A DNA stretch of 64,000 nucleotides from Populus alba (Eukaryota > Streptophyta > Magnoliopsida > Malpighiales > Salicaceae). The stretch's first letter is position 1. Every line of letters begins with the position of its first letter. Shown piece by piece: positions 50,525-62,019 of the stretch. Made by a program: the position numbers and the translations under genes. The stretch covers positions 16,002,169 through 16,066,168 of the forward strand of contig NC_133288.1 in the NCBI RefSeq assembly GCF_005239225.2. The letters run 5' to 3'. The notes under the pieces are model-generated. The model saw nothing but the letters and a program-made list of their open reading frames with translations. It ran no database searches and was not told where the DNA came from.

Positions 50525-53500
50525 CAAGGCGAGCCAGAATTTCTTATCCTAGCTATGATATAAATACACAAATTATTTTTTTTTAAGATCAATCATTCAC
50601 TTGGATATATAAATTTGTCAAGTTAACAATAAAGTTTTAATTCAAATACATAAATAAAATATATAAAAATAAAATTTAAAGTACATAAAATTCAAAATAA
50701 AAATAAATTACACTATCAAAGCTGCACCCTTCGATGTTTTGTAGAATAGAATTCATTTATGATCGAATCCGAATCAATATCTTCAACAAGCTCTCGTTTC
50801 AATGTAAATCATCATAGAATCTGCTAAGAACTCCTCTTCCATTTTATTGCGGAAGCACAGTTTTAACATGTTTCATAGCTGAAAATGCCCGCTCTGTAGT
50901 GGGCAGTGGAAACAGGCAAAGTCAAAACAAGACGAATCACCTGTCAATCAAATGATAGTGCTGCACTTATTTGTTTCAGCTAATCCTCGACATAATTCAG
51001 AAATGGTAGACATTTCTGAAAAGCTCTCATGATGAATCACATCAATCTGATAATGCTCTAGCTGAGATCTCAATAATACATCTCTTGTTCATTGAAATCT
51101 CAGGATAAAATTTCTCAGCAAGCTTGTAAATAGCATCAACTTTAAATGATTTAAAGTTGTCTTTAGGTTCTAAAGCAGAGCTAAGTACAAGGAGTTCGAC
51201 TGTCCCATCACTGAATCTAGAATTTAATTCTTCCAACTGAAAATCTATTGTTGAGTTAAATATATCATAATGATAATGCTGGTACACTGTCACTGAACCT
51301 TGTTGTTGACATAACGACCTGTAGCCTTTTTATACAAAGCATTCATATGTGGTATGTCAATCTCATATTTTGTGCAAAAAAATTGCACATTTGCAAGGAG
51401 AAGATCAAATCCGGCATCTCTCAAAGCTTGAAGCAATACTTTAGTAGTTGATACAAGATCCATTGCATTTAAGATATCAAGAGATTTTTGCTGCAAAGCT
51501 CGACAAAGTAAATTAATCCCCATTATTTTATGCATCAAATATAAGATGAATATAAATTCAAAAGATTTCATCACAATCAAACAACCACCACTTCTCCACG
51601 TATAGAATTAGAAGTCCTTCTTGAACCATACTTTCAAGCACAGTAATAGTTGCACCATACATGTCTATTAAGCTGCAAATAGAATCAAAATGAGAGCTCC
51701 AGCGAGTAGTTCCACTTCGATGTAAATTACCAATTTGATTAGCCCCTCTACCAGTCTCACGTTCTCCAGTAGCTACCATATGTGCAATTTCTATAGCCTG
51801 AGCATATTGTAAACTCGGTATGACGTTTGGGAGAAGCACAAATAAGATTGATAATGGTTGTCAATTTTGAGAAAAATAACCAAATAGAAATCTCATTCCA
51901 GCTGCTGCAACTAATGCCAGTTGTAGTCGGTGAGCAAAGCAATGTACATAATATGCATAAGGACAATCTTCTGAGAAATAAAGCTTGTAGTCCATTCCAT
52001 GCGCCACGCATATTGCTAGCACCATCATACCCTTGACCATCGCATATTGAAAATATGCAAGTTATATCGAGCGAGCACATCACAAATTTCTTTTTTAAGT
52101 GTTGAAGAAGTAGTATATGAAACATGCACAATACTAAAAAAACGCTCTCGTACAAATCCCTGAACGTCAACAAATCTCAAACAATAGATTTGTTCTTTAT
52201 TTGATGCATCTTTGGCTTCGTCAACCCAAAACAAAAACTTTGCATCTCTAACTTCTTCACAAATCTTTTTCCTCACTTGTTCGCAAGAATATGCAAAATC
52301 TCTTTTGAATAGTCGGCGAGGTATACTTTGCATTTTTTGGAGCTTTTTCTAAGACAACATCATAATGCCAATTTAGTCTCCCATAAGTCTTATCATCTCC
52401 AAAAAATTACCTCGATTATTAGAAGCTGAAGATTCATCATGACCTCTAAATGCACATGCTTGTAAGCTAAGCCATGAACACTTTCAATTGTTGTCATAAG
52501 TCTCACCGATTTTTCTGAACTTCTTCAACAGTTTGTGCATTCAACACTTTATCAATATGTCTACTACTTTCATTAAATCTTCAGCAGATTTCACAGCATT
52601 ATGATGTGGTGAAGTCGGACTTCCCACATGCATCAAAAATGCACATCTGACCCCATCATTAACCCTCTTTCCAACTTCTAAAGCCTTCGGTGGTGAATGT
52701 GAGATGACGAGGCACTTTGTTTCAAAGATAAAGCATGGAAAACAAAATACTGCATCCTTTGATGGAGAGTACTCTAGCCAAGGAAATTGATCAAACCAAG
52801 TGTATTGAAATCGACGATACTGTCTCCCTGATTCAGTCCTTGGATACTCTGCTAACTTAGGTTGATATGGACTCATTTTGATATAAGCTCTTCTAATTTC
52901 ATCTTGTTGATTAATAGGATGTTTCCACACTGGAATTCGTAACCCAGGATCTCGTTCAAGAGTATTAACATCAATTTCAACTCTTTGAGATTTGAAAGGG
53001 GGTTGTTCACTATGATTTGACACATCAACATTGAAAGGAGAATGTCCTTTACTGGTTGATGTTTGTTCGTTTGGTTTAAAGAATGAAAACATAGTTTTTC
53101 CTCTCTTGTTTCCTTGATTTTCCATTATAATTTATAACCTATTCAAGTAAAAGGGATTAGGGAAATCAGGTGCAAGATTAAAAAATACTAATGCCACAAT
53201 AAAATATTCATAAAATGCAGAATATACAAGGATAAAATAGTGATGCAAACTACTGGGAGATTTGAAGAACTTAACTTTGAAATAACCAGTAAATTATTAG
53301 TACTAGACTACTAGTGTGTTAACATGCATCAATTTCTAGGGTACAATCTATTGTTTACTCCATTAACAATCTACTATAATGAATGTGAAACATGAATTCA
53401 AAATGAAAAGTCATGGTTTGTAAATTCTTACCTGATGATTTTACACTCTTGCGGCTCTTTGTATAGATTCTTCTTCAAAAACCAAGCTAAAATTATAAAT

Positions 53501-53837
53501 TGTTAAGAAGAAAAATAGCTAAAACCCCAAGTTATTTAGAAGACATTTAAACTAATTAATTATTTATATTTAGATAAATTTACTGTAAAATATAATAAGT
53601 AATTAGTATGGCAACTTGCGGAAAGGTGGGTGGCTAATTAATTAATATTGTTAGGAAAGCAAAGTGGCGGCTGGCTAGTGATTAATTTATTTGGAAGGAA
53701 AAGTGAGACATTAGTTGCAATATAAGAAAAGTGAAGTATACCACGGCTGCTGAAAAACTTAAAAGAAAAGTGGACCATTCATTTTTTTTTAACCTGAGCT
53801 ACAGCCCTTCTTAGCCTTGTACAAGGCTCCGCCCATG
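50525..53837 (-). mobile_element. hAT-superfamily DNA transposon, full length, with target duplication
   Basis: A 3,313-bp element bounded by inverted ends: CAAGGCGAGCC at the left and, on the opposite strand, CATGGGCGGAGCC at the right. GTGTGGATA occurs immediately outside both ends (50516-50524 and 53838-53846). hAT elements make 8-bp duplications, so eight of these nine bases are the duplication. The interior encodes a ZMYM1/TTF-zinc-finger-type hAT transposase on the minus strand, now frameshifted. Confidence 0.92.
50725..53125 (-). pseudogene. hAT transposase (TTF zinc finger, DUF4371, dimerisation domain), frameshifted
   Basis: The N-terminal frame (53125-52541, 194 codons) starts MENQGNKRGKTMFSFFK and includes the TTF-type finger region WLEYSPSKDAVFCFPCFIF. 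Downstream frames carry the catalytic-core family sequence (FLFWVDEAKDASNKEQ, FVRERFFSIVHVS, GQGYDGASNMRGAWNGLQAL, GRGANQIGNLHRSGTTRWSS). The C-terminal hAT dimerisation motif TTERAFSAMKHVKT is readable near 50900 only after a frame change. Frame breaks lie near 52540-52340, about 51985 and about 50905. It cannot make full-length transposase. Confidence 0.9.
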
Positions 53838-53846
53838 GTGTGGATA

Positions 53847-54700
53847 ACTACGAGCAGTCAAATCATTCGGTGAAACCACTCCAAAAACATTGACATTTGA
53901 CAAAAGTAAGTGGTCAAAGATGTGTTTGACCTGCTTTGGTAGAAATGCCAAGTGGTCGGTTCCAGAATTCATTTATTTCTTGTATGGAAGTTGCCTTGTA
54001 ACGTAGAAAAGGTCGCTTACCACGTTGATAATGATTATAATATTCGTAAACTCCCGAAAATCATCTTCACTCCCATTATAATAATCTTGCATTCTTGCTG
54101 CCGGAGCCAGCCGCTAGACCAATCAATTTCCGCATCAAGAACTAGTTATCATCTAAAGAATTTTTGATGGAGTAAATTCAATCTTTCTTTGCATTTATTT
54201 TGATAAATTAATAATAAAATTTTCAAAGTTTGTTCTCATGACGAATATTCTTAAAATATTTAGGATAACCAATGAAGTGGACCATGATCACTAAGACTCC
54301 CACCACACGCCACCAACTTGCAAATTTAATATGTATCAAATATTAATTAATATTGTCGGTGAAGTTTAGTAATTTAAGATAAGATATAGAGAGTGATAGA
54401 CCATGTCAAAGTGGTCGGACGTGAAATCCGTTTTTGTCGTGGAGGAGCAAATAGTTAATTTTTTAAATATGAAAACTAAGAAACAAATGCAGAAACATCT
54501 GATCTTAGTATAGCAGAAGCTATTTAAATATTTTTATGAAATTATATATCAATAATTATATATATATATATATATAAAACAAGTAATAGTTTAAATTCTA
54601 TTGAAACAAAATAATTTGCTATTGTAATCTTTTTTTTTTCTTATTAATCTATTTTTTCTCAATAAAAAAAATATAGTTTTTATTTCAATAATGTATTTCA
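53847..54700. other. Intergenic spacer
   Basis: AT-rich, with a (TA)n run at 54556-54577. No gene or repeat terminus was recognised. Confidence 0.5.
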
Positions 54701-55807
54701 TTGAATAAAAATTAAAGGTGATTATAATAAAAAATTTATCAAATACAAAAAGAAACATTTACGAAATTTTTACATCCATATATTGCAATGAATTTTACCA
54801 ATAAATTTTCAGTAAACCCTGATAGAAACATCCTGTTGATATATATCAAGGGAATTTAAGTGGAAAAAAAAAAGAATAAAAAAGCCAGAAAAATGCGATG
54901 ACGTGTAACTTTTTACCAATAGCTTTACTCATGGAATCAACCTGACAATAAAATTCATTAGTAAATAAACCAACAAAAATAATTCCTTGGTGTATACTGA
55001 TAGAATTATGGAAGGTATTACAGTAAGATTCAAAAAGACAAATCATGCAGTGATATGACACTTTTTACAGACAGAATAACCGATGGAATGCTCAATGAAA
55101 TAATTTTATTGACAAATCTATCAGTAATATTTAATTTATGATCTGGACATCGACCATCTTCTCCCCCTCTCCCATTTCTCCTAATACTTTATGCATTTAT
55201 TTTACAACAAACAACCACCCCCGCCCCCCTCCATCTCATCACAATTCAACCTCCTACAACAAATCTAGCCACCACAACATTCGGTTTATCAGCATCCATA
55301 TTCTGATTCAAATTTTATTAAGGATTCTCCATATTAAATAAGCAAATGTTAATTTTTAAATGTTAATTTTTTTTGCATATTTTTGTAGTATATGTATTTT
55401 ATTTTGGGTGTTTATTTGTTGTATTGTTTTTTCCTCGTACAATTTTATTATATGAATTTATGATTTGTACGTATTATGGTTTGTTTTATATTTTGTAAAA
55501 TTGTATTTGTTTGTCAATTGATAAAACTTATGTCGAATATTTGACTTTGGTGTTTTGTGATAAAATAAATAATAACTTATTTAATGGGTTCATTTTATGA
55601 TTTTTTTCAATTTTATTGCTGAGTTGTAATTTTTAGTAAATGTGTAGAAATTTGAATTTATGTAGATATATAACTGATAATGAATTAAGAGAACGATTAA
55701 ATATAGATTGAATAAGATTGAGATAAACCAATATTTGTGCAAATGTATTTAGTTAATGTAGTTAATTAATACATGTTGTCATCATTATTTAAATATGTTT
55801 GATATAG

Positions 55808-56500
55808 GTAATGGATGATCATTCATGGATGTATCGAGGTTCACCTCCAAGGGTTACAGATGATGAATTATTGTAATGAGGTTCAGGGTTTTATTAATTA
55901 TGCACAATCTAATATGAGAAATATTAATGGAGGTGGTATTAATGTAATAAAAAACTTAGATACTTCTTAATCACACCTAGACTATAGAGGTTATTCATGT
56001 AATAAAAAACTGTTGAGTATATGATATGACACTAATCACATGATACAATGGATGGAGTGATGGTAAACCATTTCAATGGTGAAGCATGGAAACACTTTAA
56101 CAATATACATACTCAATTTTCAATGATATTAAGGAACATGCATCTTGGGTTATGTATAGACGGATTCAATCCATTCGGGTTATTTGTTGCTCTTTATTTT
56201 TATTGGCCGATGATACTCACGATTTACAACTTGCAACCGAAGATGTGTATAAGGTTAAAGTTCATGTTTTTATCTATGGTCATACTCAATCTTAATAGTT
56301 CAGGTCACAATATAGATGTTTGTCTTCATCTGTTGATTAATGAGTTCAAGCAGATATGATCATTTGAGGCTTTGACATATGATGTATCGAGGAAATAAAA
56401 TTTTCAGATGAAGGTAGCTTTGATGTGGACTATCAATGATTTTTCTGCGTATGAAATGTTTTTTTGGTTAGAGCACGCATGAAAAACTAACATGTCTATA
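55808..56500 (+). pseudogene. CACTA TNP2 transposase remnant
   Basis: It begins MDDHSWMYRGSPPRVTDDE, matching the usual MDxSWM start. It continues with DGVMVNHFNGEAWKHFN, then NMHLGLCIDGFNPFG (cf. VRLGLxxDGFNPFG), then YWPMILTIYNLQP, TYDVSRK and ALMWTINDFSAYEM. Most of the core between the first and second parts is missing, and there are stops (near 56357 and 56395) and frame breaks. Confidence 0.85.
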
Positions 56501-56814
56501 AATAATAATATAAAATTTATGGATGAAATTCACTTCAATGTAATGACAATGATGTTAATATATTATTGAATGACAAGGAAATATTTATTTTATTATTGTG
56601 ATGTGAACTAGTGTTATTAAGTTGTGCGTACAACTATGAATTTAAGTATTTACAAGATAGATAGATAAATAATACAGATACAATCTGACAACAAACACTA
56701 TCTAACACTAATAGAAATACCGATGGAGTGTGTCCATCAATATATTCCAGTGGCAGTGAGAATTGTTCCCCTTCTCCCTCATATTGTTCATGGTGTTAAT
56801 TACATATGGATATA

Positions 56815-57930
56815 CCCATAGTTATCAAACTCGTCCCGGGGGTTGACTCGGCTAAGAAACCGGGTCCCGGGTTTTATGGATTAACCCAGAAAATTAAAAA
56901 AATTAAAATTTTATATTTCATATGAAAAAATTATATATATATATATATATATATAAAAAAAAATCAATGTGAATATATGTTATACATGTTGTAAATAATG
57001 AAGTTTAAAAAAATATTAAAAATGTTTTTTCTCGCACATTGAAAAGATACTATGTTATTCTTTTAAGTTGAAGTATTTAAACTAAAAATGTGTTTTATCC
57101 CATATTGAAAAAACATAACTTTTTTTTTTTGTGAACATAAAGTATATTTATACAAGGATTTCAGTTCACACATTGAAAAAATACTATGTTATATTTTAAG
57201 TTGAAGTATTTAAACAAAAAAAATTATTTCTTATTTAAAAAACATAATTTTTTTACATTGAAAGTGTGAAAAAACTCTTCTGTTTTAGTTTATTTCTTAT
57301 TATTAGAAACTATAAAATAAACTTTATGCATTTATAATTTTTTTTGAATAAAAAAAACTAAAATAATTATTTAATGGATTGAAATAAAAACCCTCCACGT
57401 CACCCCCCAGCTTAGACAATTATTGCTCTTCAATCTTCACCCCCAGCTCTCTCTATCTAAAATGAAAAAAAAAAACCGCTATCTCCATCAGATCCCACCT
57501 TAATTGGCGATCGCCATGTACTCACGCCTTAGTAACCATTGCTCGATCACTTCCTTTTCTTGCCTTCATTTCCCTCTTTCTCCTCTCTCCTGCTCTTCCC
57601 TTGAGTCAGTAGTAACTTGCGAGCTCGTTATTTAAGTTTTATGTGTTTCATTCCTGAGTTTAACTCAGATCTGATAGTTTTTGCAGGATTTAAATGTTAC
57701 GTTGATTGTGTTCATGGATCGTGTTTTGATTTTGCAAATGGCAGTTTATGCATTACAAACGCTGGGTCTCGTCCAAGTGTACCTGGGTCGCTCGGTTCCT
57801 GGGTCGACCTGCCTAGTCGCTTGAGTCTTACCAGTTTTTTACCTTTACCGATCTTTCTCCTAACCCGAACCGGTCCAGCCACCGGGTCGACCGGTTCCTG
57901 GGTTAACCCGTCACTACTAGATCTTACTAG
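56815..57930. repeat. CCGGGT-rich dispersed repeat nested in the CACTA element
   Basis: Left part (56830-56890) has TCGTCCCGGGGGTTGACTC and AAACCGGGTCCCGGG. The right part (57765-57915) has repeated CTGGGTCGACC, CCGGGTCGACCGGTTC and GGGTTAACCCG words. Between them lies AT-rich DNA plus a tandem pair near 57036 and 57173 (CACATTGAAAA, then TACTATGTTAT). This resembles an abundant poplar repeat. The 163-codon frame at 57617-58108 is a product of this repeat. Confidence 0.65.
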
Positions 57931-58023
57931 ATTCTTTCCCATTAATTTGTGTAAATGCCTAGAGAAAAGTTCATTACAATTTATGAGGACAAGATCACTA
58001 CTAGATCTTCTAGGAGTGATGTG

Positions 58024-58099
58024 GAGTGATGAGCGCGAAAAAGAGTGCAATAGTTCATGGATAGCAAAGCTTGACACTTTGTGGTATGTTGGTCTTCAA
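58024..58099 (+). repeat. Duplicated transposase segment, copy 1
   Basis: 76 bp nearly identical (about 9 mismatches) to 58816-58891. It lies beside the CCGGGT repeat and outside its normal place in the transposase gene. Confidence 0.9.
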
Positions 58100-58259
58100 A
58101 CATCTTGAATGTAAACCACAGGTCGATGTATGATTTTTAAGGTTTAAGATTAGTGTTAACTTAAATATATTTTTTATTATGTCAATTTAGTTAGTTTATT
58201 GAAATTATTGAAATTTTTCTTTTATAAATTTTTACTATAATGGAAAAGTTGAATAAGAG

Positions 58260-59330
58260 AGAGTTAATGATAATGTTGCGAAGAAGGTTCGAGAGAATCA
58301 CGCTGCAACTGGATAAGATCAAAATCAGGATAATTGTTATTCCAAATATCAAAATTTATTTTTCATTTACTAACAGATAATTTATTGGTAACATATAGGT
58401 TAAGTAGTTTTTTGTACAAGATGAAAAAGAAAGCAAAAAAATATGCGAAAGAAAGTGAGATTCCAACCTAGAATGATGTGGCAGTTTGAAACGATTTTAG
58501 ATTGTCGTATATCTCAGAGGCTGTATGGGTAGACTACATTTAACATGTGACATCCGCACATTTCACCTGACGGTCACAGTTCGATGCAAAGAACAACATT
58601 AGCATTTTCATAGTTCTGTTACCACACATACCAGAGACTCTTAGTAGATCCATTAAAAAATGTGAGGTAGATGGTATGATTTTTTTTATTACTTTCATTT
58701 TTTTAATTTGTTATTTTTTATAAGTATATTTAACTGTCAACATTTTTATCTTGCAGGCTATGGTTTTTGGACGCAAGTCAAGCCCGATGGAGTTTTTTGT
58801 TGAAACGCATGTGCAGAGTGATGAGCGCCAAAAAGAGTGCAGTAGTTTGTGGATAGTCAAGCTCGACACTTTGTGGTATGTTGGTTTTCAATCATTTTTT
58901 TATTAAGTTATAATTTCCTTTAGTTTGGTGAATGTATTTTTTAATAGATAGCCGCTTGAAGGAGATATACGGGGACAATCCTTCAACCCATCTGGATCTC
59001 GATCCGGATTTGTGGTTGGAGCATAATCGTTCGGTGGGCCTAATAGAAATCCAGTGTATGGGCTTTTTAACACTATGGTCGAGAATTTACGGACAGCTCG
59101 TTGTATTTTGACCGTTAGATGCTTGTAATCGATTCCGAGTATTCAAACTCTCGAGTTCGAGGCAATGTTAGATCAATGAGTATAAGATCACATTGGTCAT
59201 CTTAATGAAAAATATGAATGACTCACTATAGCTTATGAAAAATTCTGTCGAGTGGTAATGAAAATGAGATCACACATGAGTGGTTCATGTGCTCCTTCTT
59301 ATTGTATTTGAACATACAAATATTTAAATT
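58260..59330 (+). pseudogene. Transposase_24 (Ptta/En/Spm) remnant
   Basis: Recognisable segments, with stops between them, are YISEAVWVDYI, HVTSAHFT, FVETHVQSDERQKECSSLW, then YGDNPSTHLDLDPDLWLEHN and EFEAMLDQ. A final MKMRSHMSGSCAPS corresponds to the conserved C-terminal region of these CACTA-encoded proteins. No intact frame spans it. Confidence 0.82.
58816..58891 (+). repeat. Duplicated transposase segment, copy 2
   Basis: The resident copy, in frame with the FVETHVQSDERQKE part of the Transposase_24 relic, partner of 58024-58099. Confidence 0.9.
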
Positions 59331-59830
59331 TGTAATAAATATTTAATTTTTATATTATTTTAATTACTTTTCTACTTCTGTTTAATATTTTTTAAAAATA
59401 TTATTAACAGAAAATAATTACTGCAAATATTACCACTACTGTTAACTCTCCAACATAATTATAGATTGTATTTCGTTGGTGATATGTTATATTTATCGAC
59501 GGACATATCACCGGATAAATAAAAACACCGAAAAAATTGCATACAGTATTCCGTCGATTATATAACAAACTATTCAAGGGAAATACCAATGAAATGAAGC
59601 AGATAAATTTTTTAATGTATTTGGTGCATTTGTAAATTCATTAGTAAATTTATTACTGACAAACCATAAATTAGTGACAAAAGTTTTTCTTATGAAATAT
59701 TTCTGTTTATGAGAATCGGTAAAATACCTATCGATGAAAAGTAAGGGTAAATATTCACAGAAATATGCACATATTACCTTAATGACCACAATTTAAGCGG
59801 ACCATCGATCAAGTAAGCAATATTTTGCAG

Positions 59831-60147
59831 ATAATGAAACTATAACTGAGATGATTCGAATGCTTATGCATGTCTCTATCTCGTACCAACTACTACATCT
59901 TAGTAGATTCTTTTTGTTCTTCGGAGATTTGCAAGCTTTTTTGCTCCCAATTAAAACCTATAATCTATAGAAAATCTACAGCCTCTAGTTAATAAGTATA
60001 CCCCCTCCCAATTACAGCTAGCCAACAAAATATCTTTTCACCCACTTAAAATTAATTATATTTGCTTTAACTTTAGACGTGGCAAAATCAAATTGGACGA
60101 TAGTACATGAACTGATTCAATTTTTTAAAAAAAGGGCATAGAAGAAC

Positions 60148-60197
<50 letters not shown>

Positions 60198-61160
60198 TTA
60201 TCTCTATCTCTATAACAGAGTAGCTTTGAAAGCTGATGAGATCACACTTAAGATTCGTGTGCAAGCAGTAAATATATGATCTCAATTTAAAATTTTAAAA
60301 TTTTAAATGGGATTTTATGATATAATTTATATTATTATTTAATATATATTATTAAGTATTATTTAATATATATTATTAAGTATAAGTTGTTTAAATTTGA
60401 AATTTGTATAAATTTATTTTATTTTATATTTAAGTTTTATCAAATAAATAAAAATGATAAGATTCAAATTCATGACTACTTAATAATTAAGGTTTTAATA
60501 TTATATTAAAAAATCATCTTAATTTAATAAATTAAATTATTATATAAAGTTGTAGAATAAAATTTATATTATTATGTAATTAACGAAGATTCAATTAAAA
60601 TTTTGTAGATACTGTTTACAAGCTGGTTGCTTGTTCCCCTCAATTATCGTGATTTTTCCCCTTTTTTCATAAAGATTTGATGATTAGTTTTTTTTTTTTT
60701 TGTCAAAGAGAGAGTTTACATTAATATATTATTTATAATCTTTCATCATGTTGATTTTCTAGTATGCATAGCTCGTTTCTCTAATAAAATATGACATTTT
60801 AAACTCATTTGTACATACAAATGTGCTGCACTAGTTTCCAAATAAATAATTTAAATTTAAGAAACTTAGAATTTTATTTATTATCCTCTCATTAAAACTT
60901 GAAAATATCTAACGTTGCTTGTAAGATCAATTGGTGGTATAATCAACTAAAATCACACACACAAAAAAAAAAAAAAAAAAAAACACCATTAATTATAGAC
61001 GTAGCTGTCGCACAACCACCCGCAATATTGGCCATATCTAAACCTCCACGTATCAACCACAAACACTCGAAAATAATTTTTTAAAAAATTTTAGTGAACC
61101 AGATTATATATCAACACTATAGTGATTAATTTAGCCTCAAACATTACATTTTATGTAAGT
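59831..61160. other. Intergenic spacer
   Basis: AT-rich with a compound microsatellite and an A-run at 60963-60982. The 3' UTR of the HIPP gene lies at the right edge. No other gene is supported. Confidence 0.5.
60148..60211. repeat. Compound (CT)n(ATCT)n microsatellite
   Basis: About ten CT units followed by about eight ATCT units with one variant. Confidence 0.95.
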
Positions 61161-61736
61161 CTACATGATGGAACAGGCATTGGGGTTGTCATCACTAAAC
61201 ATGTTGGTGTAGTTGTCGTCCATGGTGGTCTCGCTGATGGTGGCGGTGACCGGAACGGCTCTGACATGATTAGCAGGTGCTTTCTTGTCATAAGCCTGTG
61301 AAACATAGGGGTTTGCCACTAAAGTGTATGGCACATAAGGCCACATCTCCACCTTCTTCTTTGTCGATTGAGCTGCCTTCAACACTTTCTTTGGCTCTGC
61401 GTACCCAGTCACAGTCACCTTTTGTTGCTTCATGTCGACGTCCACAGATTTAACACCTAGAAGACAGACATAATTTAGGTAGAAGCTTTGTTTGATCCCA
61501 AGAAAAGAAAGCAGAACAAACAGAAAAATAAAGAAGTATGGCAAGAGAAGACCGGAATCTATGCACAGTTAAGAAGTACCTTTAACTCCGGAGAGGACAC
61601 TCTTGATCTTACGTTCACAGCCCTCGCAGTCCATCCTGACTTTGAGTGCTACAGTTTGCATTTGCTTCCTTTTCTTGCCCTTCTTGACATTGCTTAGTAA
61701 ATCAGAGAAGTACTCCAAAGTTCCTGCAACTCCCAT
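61161..61736 (-). CDS. Heavy-metal-associated isoprenylated plant protein (HIPP), 150 aa
   Basis: Two exons, 61736-61580 and 61456-61161, joined through GTACTT...TTCTAG. After a short N-terminal arm (MGVAGTLEYFSDLLSN) comes an HMA domain, residues about 28-95, with the metal-binding MDCEGC motif (Cys37, Cys40). A basic linker (AQSTKKKVEMWPYVPY) follows, then a C-terminal CaaX box CSIM (Cys147). The HMA fold binds Cu, Zn or Cd; the CaaX cysteine is expected to be farnesylated and to tether the protein to membranes. The length and the VPYTLVANPYVSQAYDKKAP segment fit the HIPP20-24 group; the exact member is not resolved. The frame is intact and the start is the only ATG ahead of the HMA domain. 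Confidence 0.95.
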
Positions 61737-62004
61737 TTTGTGTTTCCTTTACACACTCGAAATGTTTAATTGTTTATCTTAATTATAGGAGAGACTGTGC
61801 TGTTAATTATATATATATATATAGTATGAGTTACTTGAAATCACAAGGATTCAAAAGAAGGCCTTATGGCTTGGTTTCAAAGGAGAGAAAGACTAGCACT
61901 CTTAACTTGTTCTTCTTTCAAATGTGTGTCAGAAGAATGCAAGAGACAGAAAAACAAAGTGTAGATAAAGGATGGCAGGTGACCAGAGGATACTCTAGCC
62001 CTGT

Positions 62005-62014
62005 TATATATATA
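62005..62014 (-). promoter_or_regulatory. Candidate TATA box of the HIPP gene
   Basis: Minus-strand TATATATATA about 270 bases upstream of the ATG. A second AT run at 61808-61823, about 75 bases upstream, is an alternative. The sequence does not decide between them. Confidence 0.35.
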
Positions 62015-62019
62015 GTAAC

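Larger units (their letters stand above)
54720..59830 (+). mobile_element. Decayed CACTA (En/Spm) transposon, borders uncertain
   Basis: Two coding relics of the CACTA type (TNP2, then Transposase_24) lie in the same order and strand as in intact elements. They are flanked by AT-rich subterminal-like regions, 54720-55130 and 59400-59830, which share words such as AATTCATTAGTAAAT and repeated ACCGATGGA/CATCGAT-type motifs. I could not find CACTA termini or a 3-bp duplication, so the limits are approximate. Confidence 0.7.

Noticed and set aside
57617..58108. 163-codon plus-strand open frame
   Set aside because: It runs through the CCGGGT repeat and the duplicated transposase fragment, and its translation has no coherent domain.
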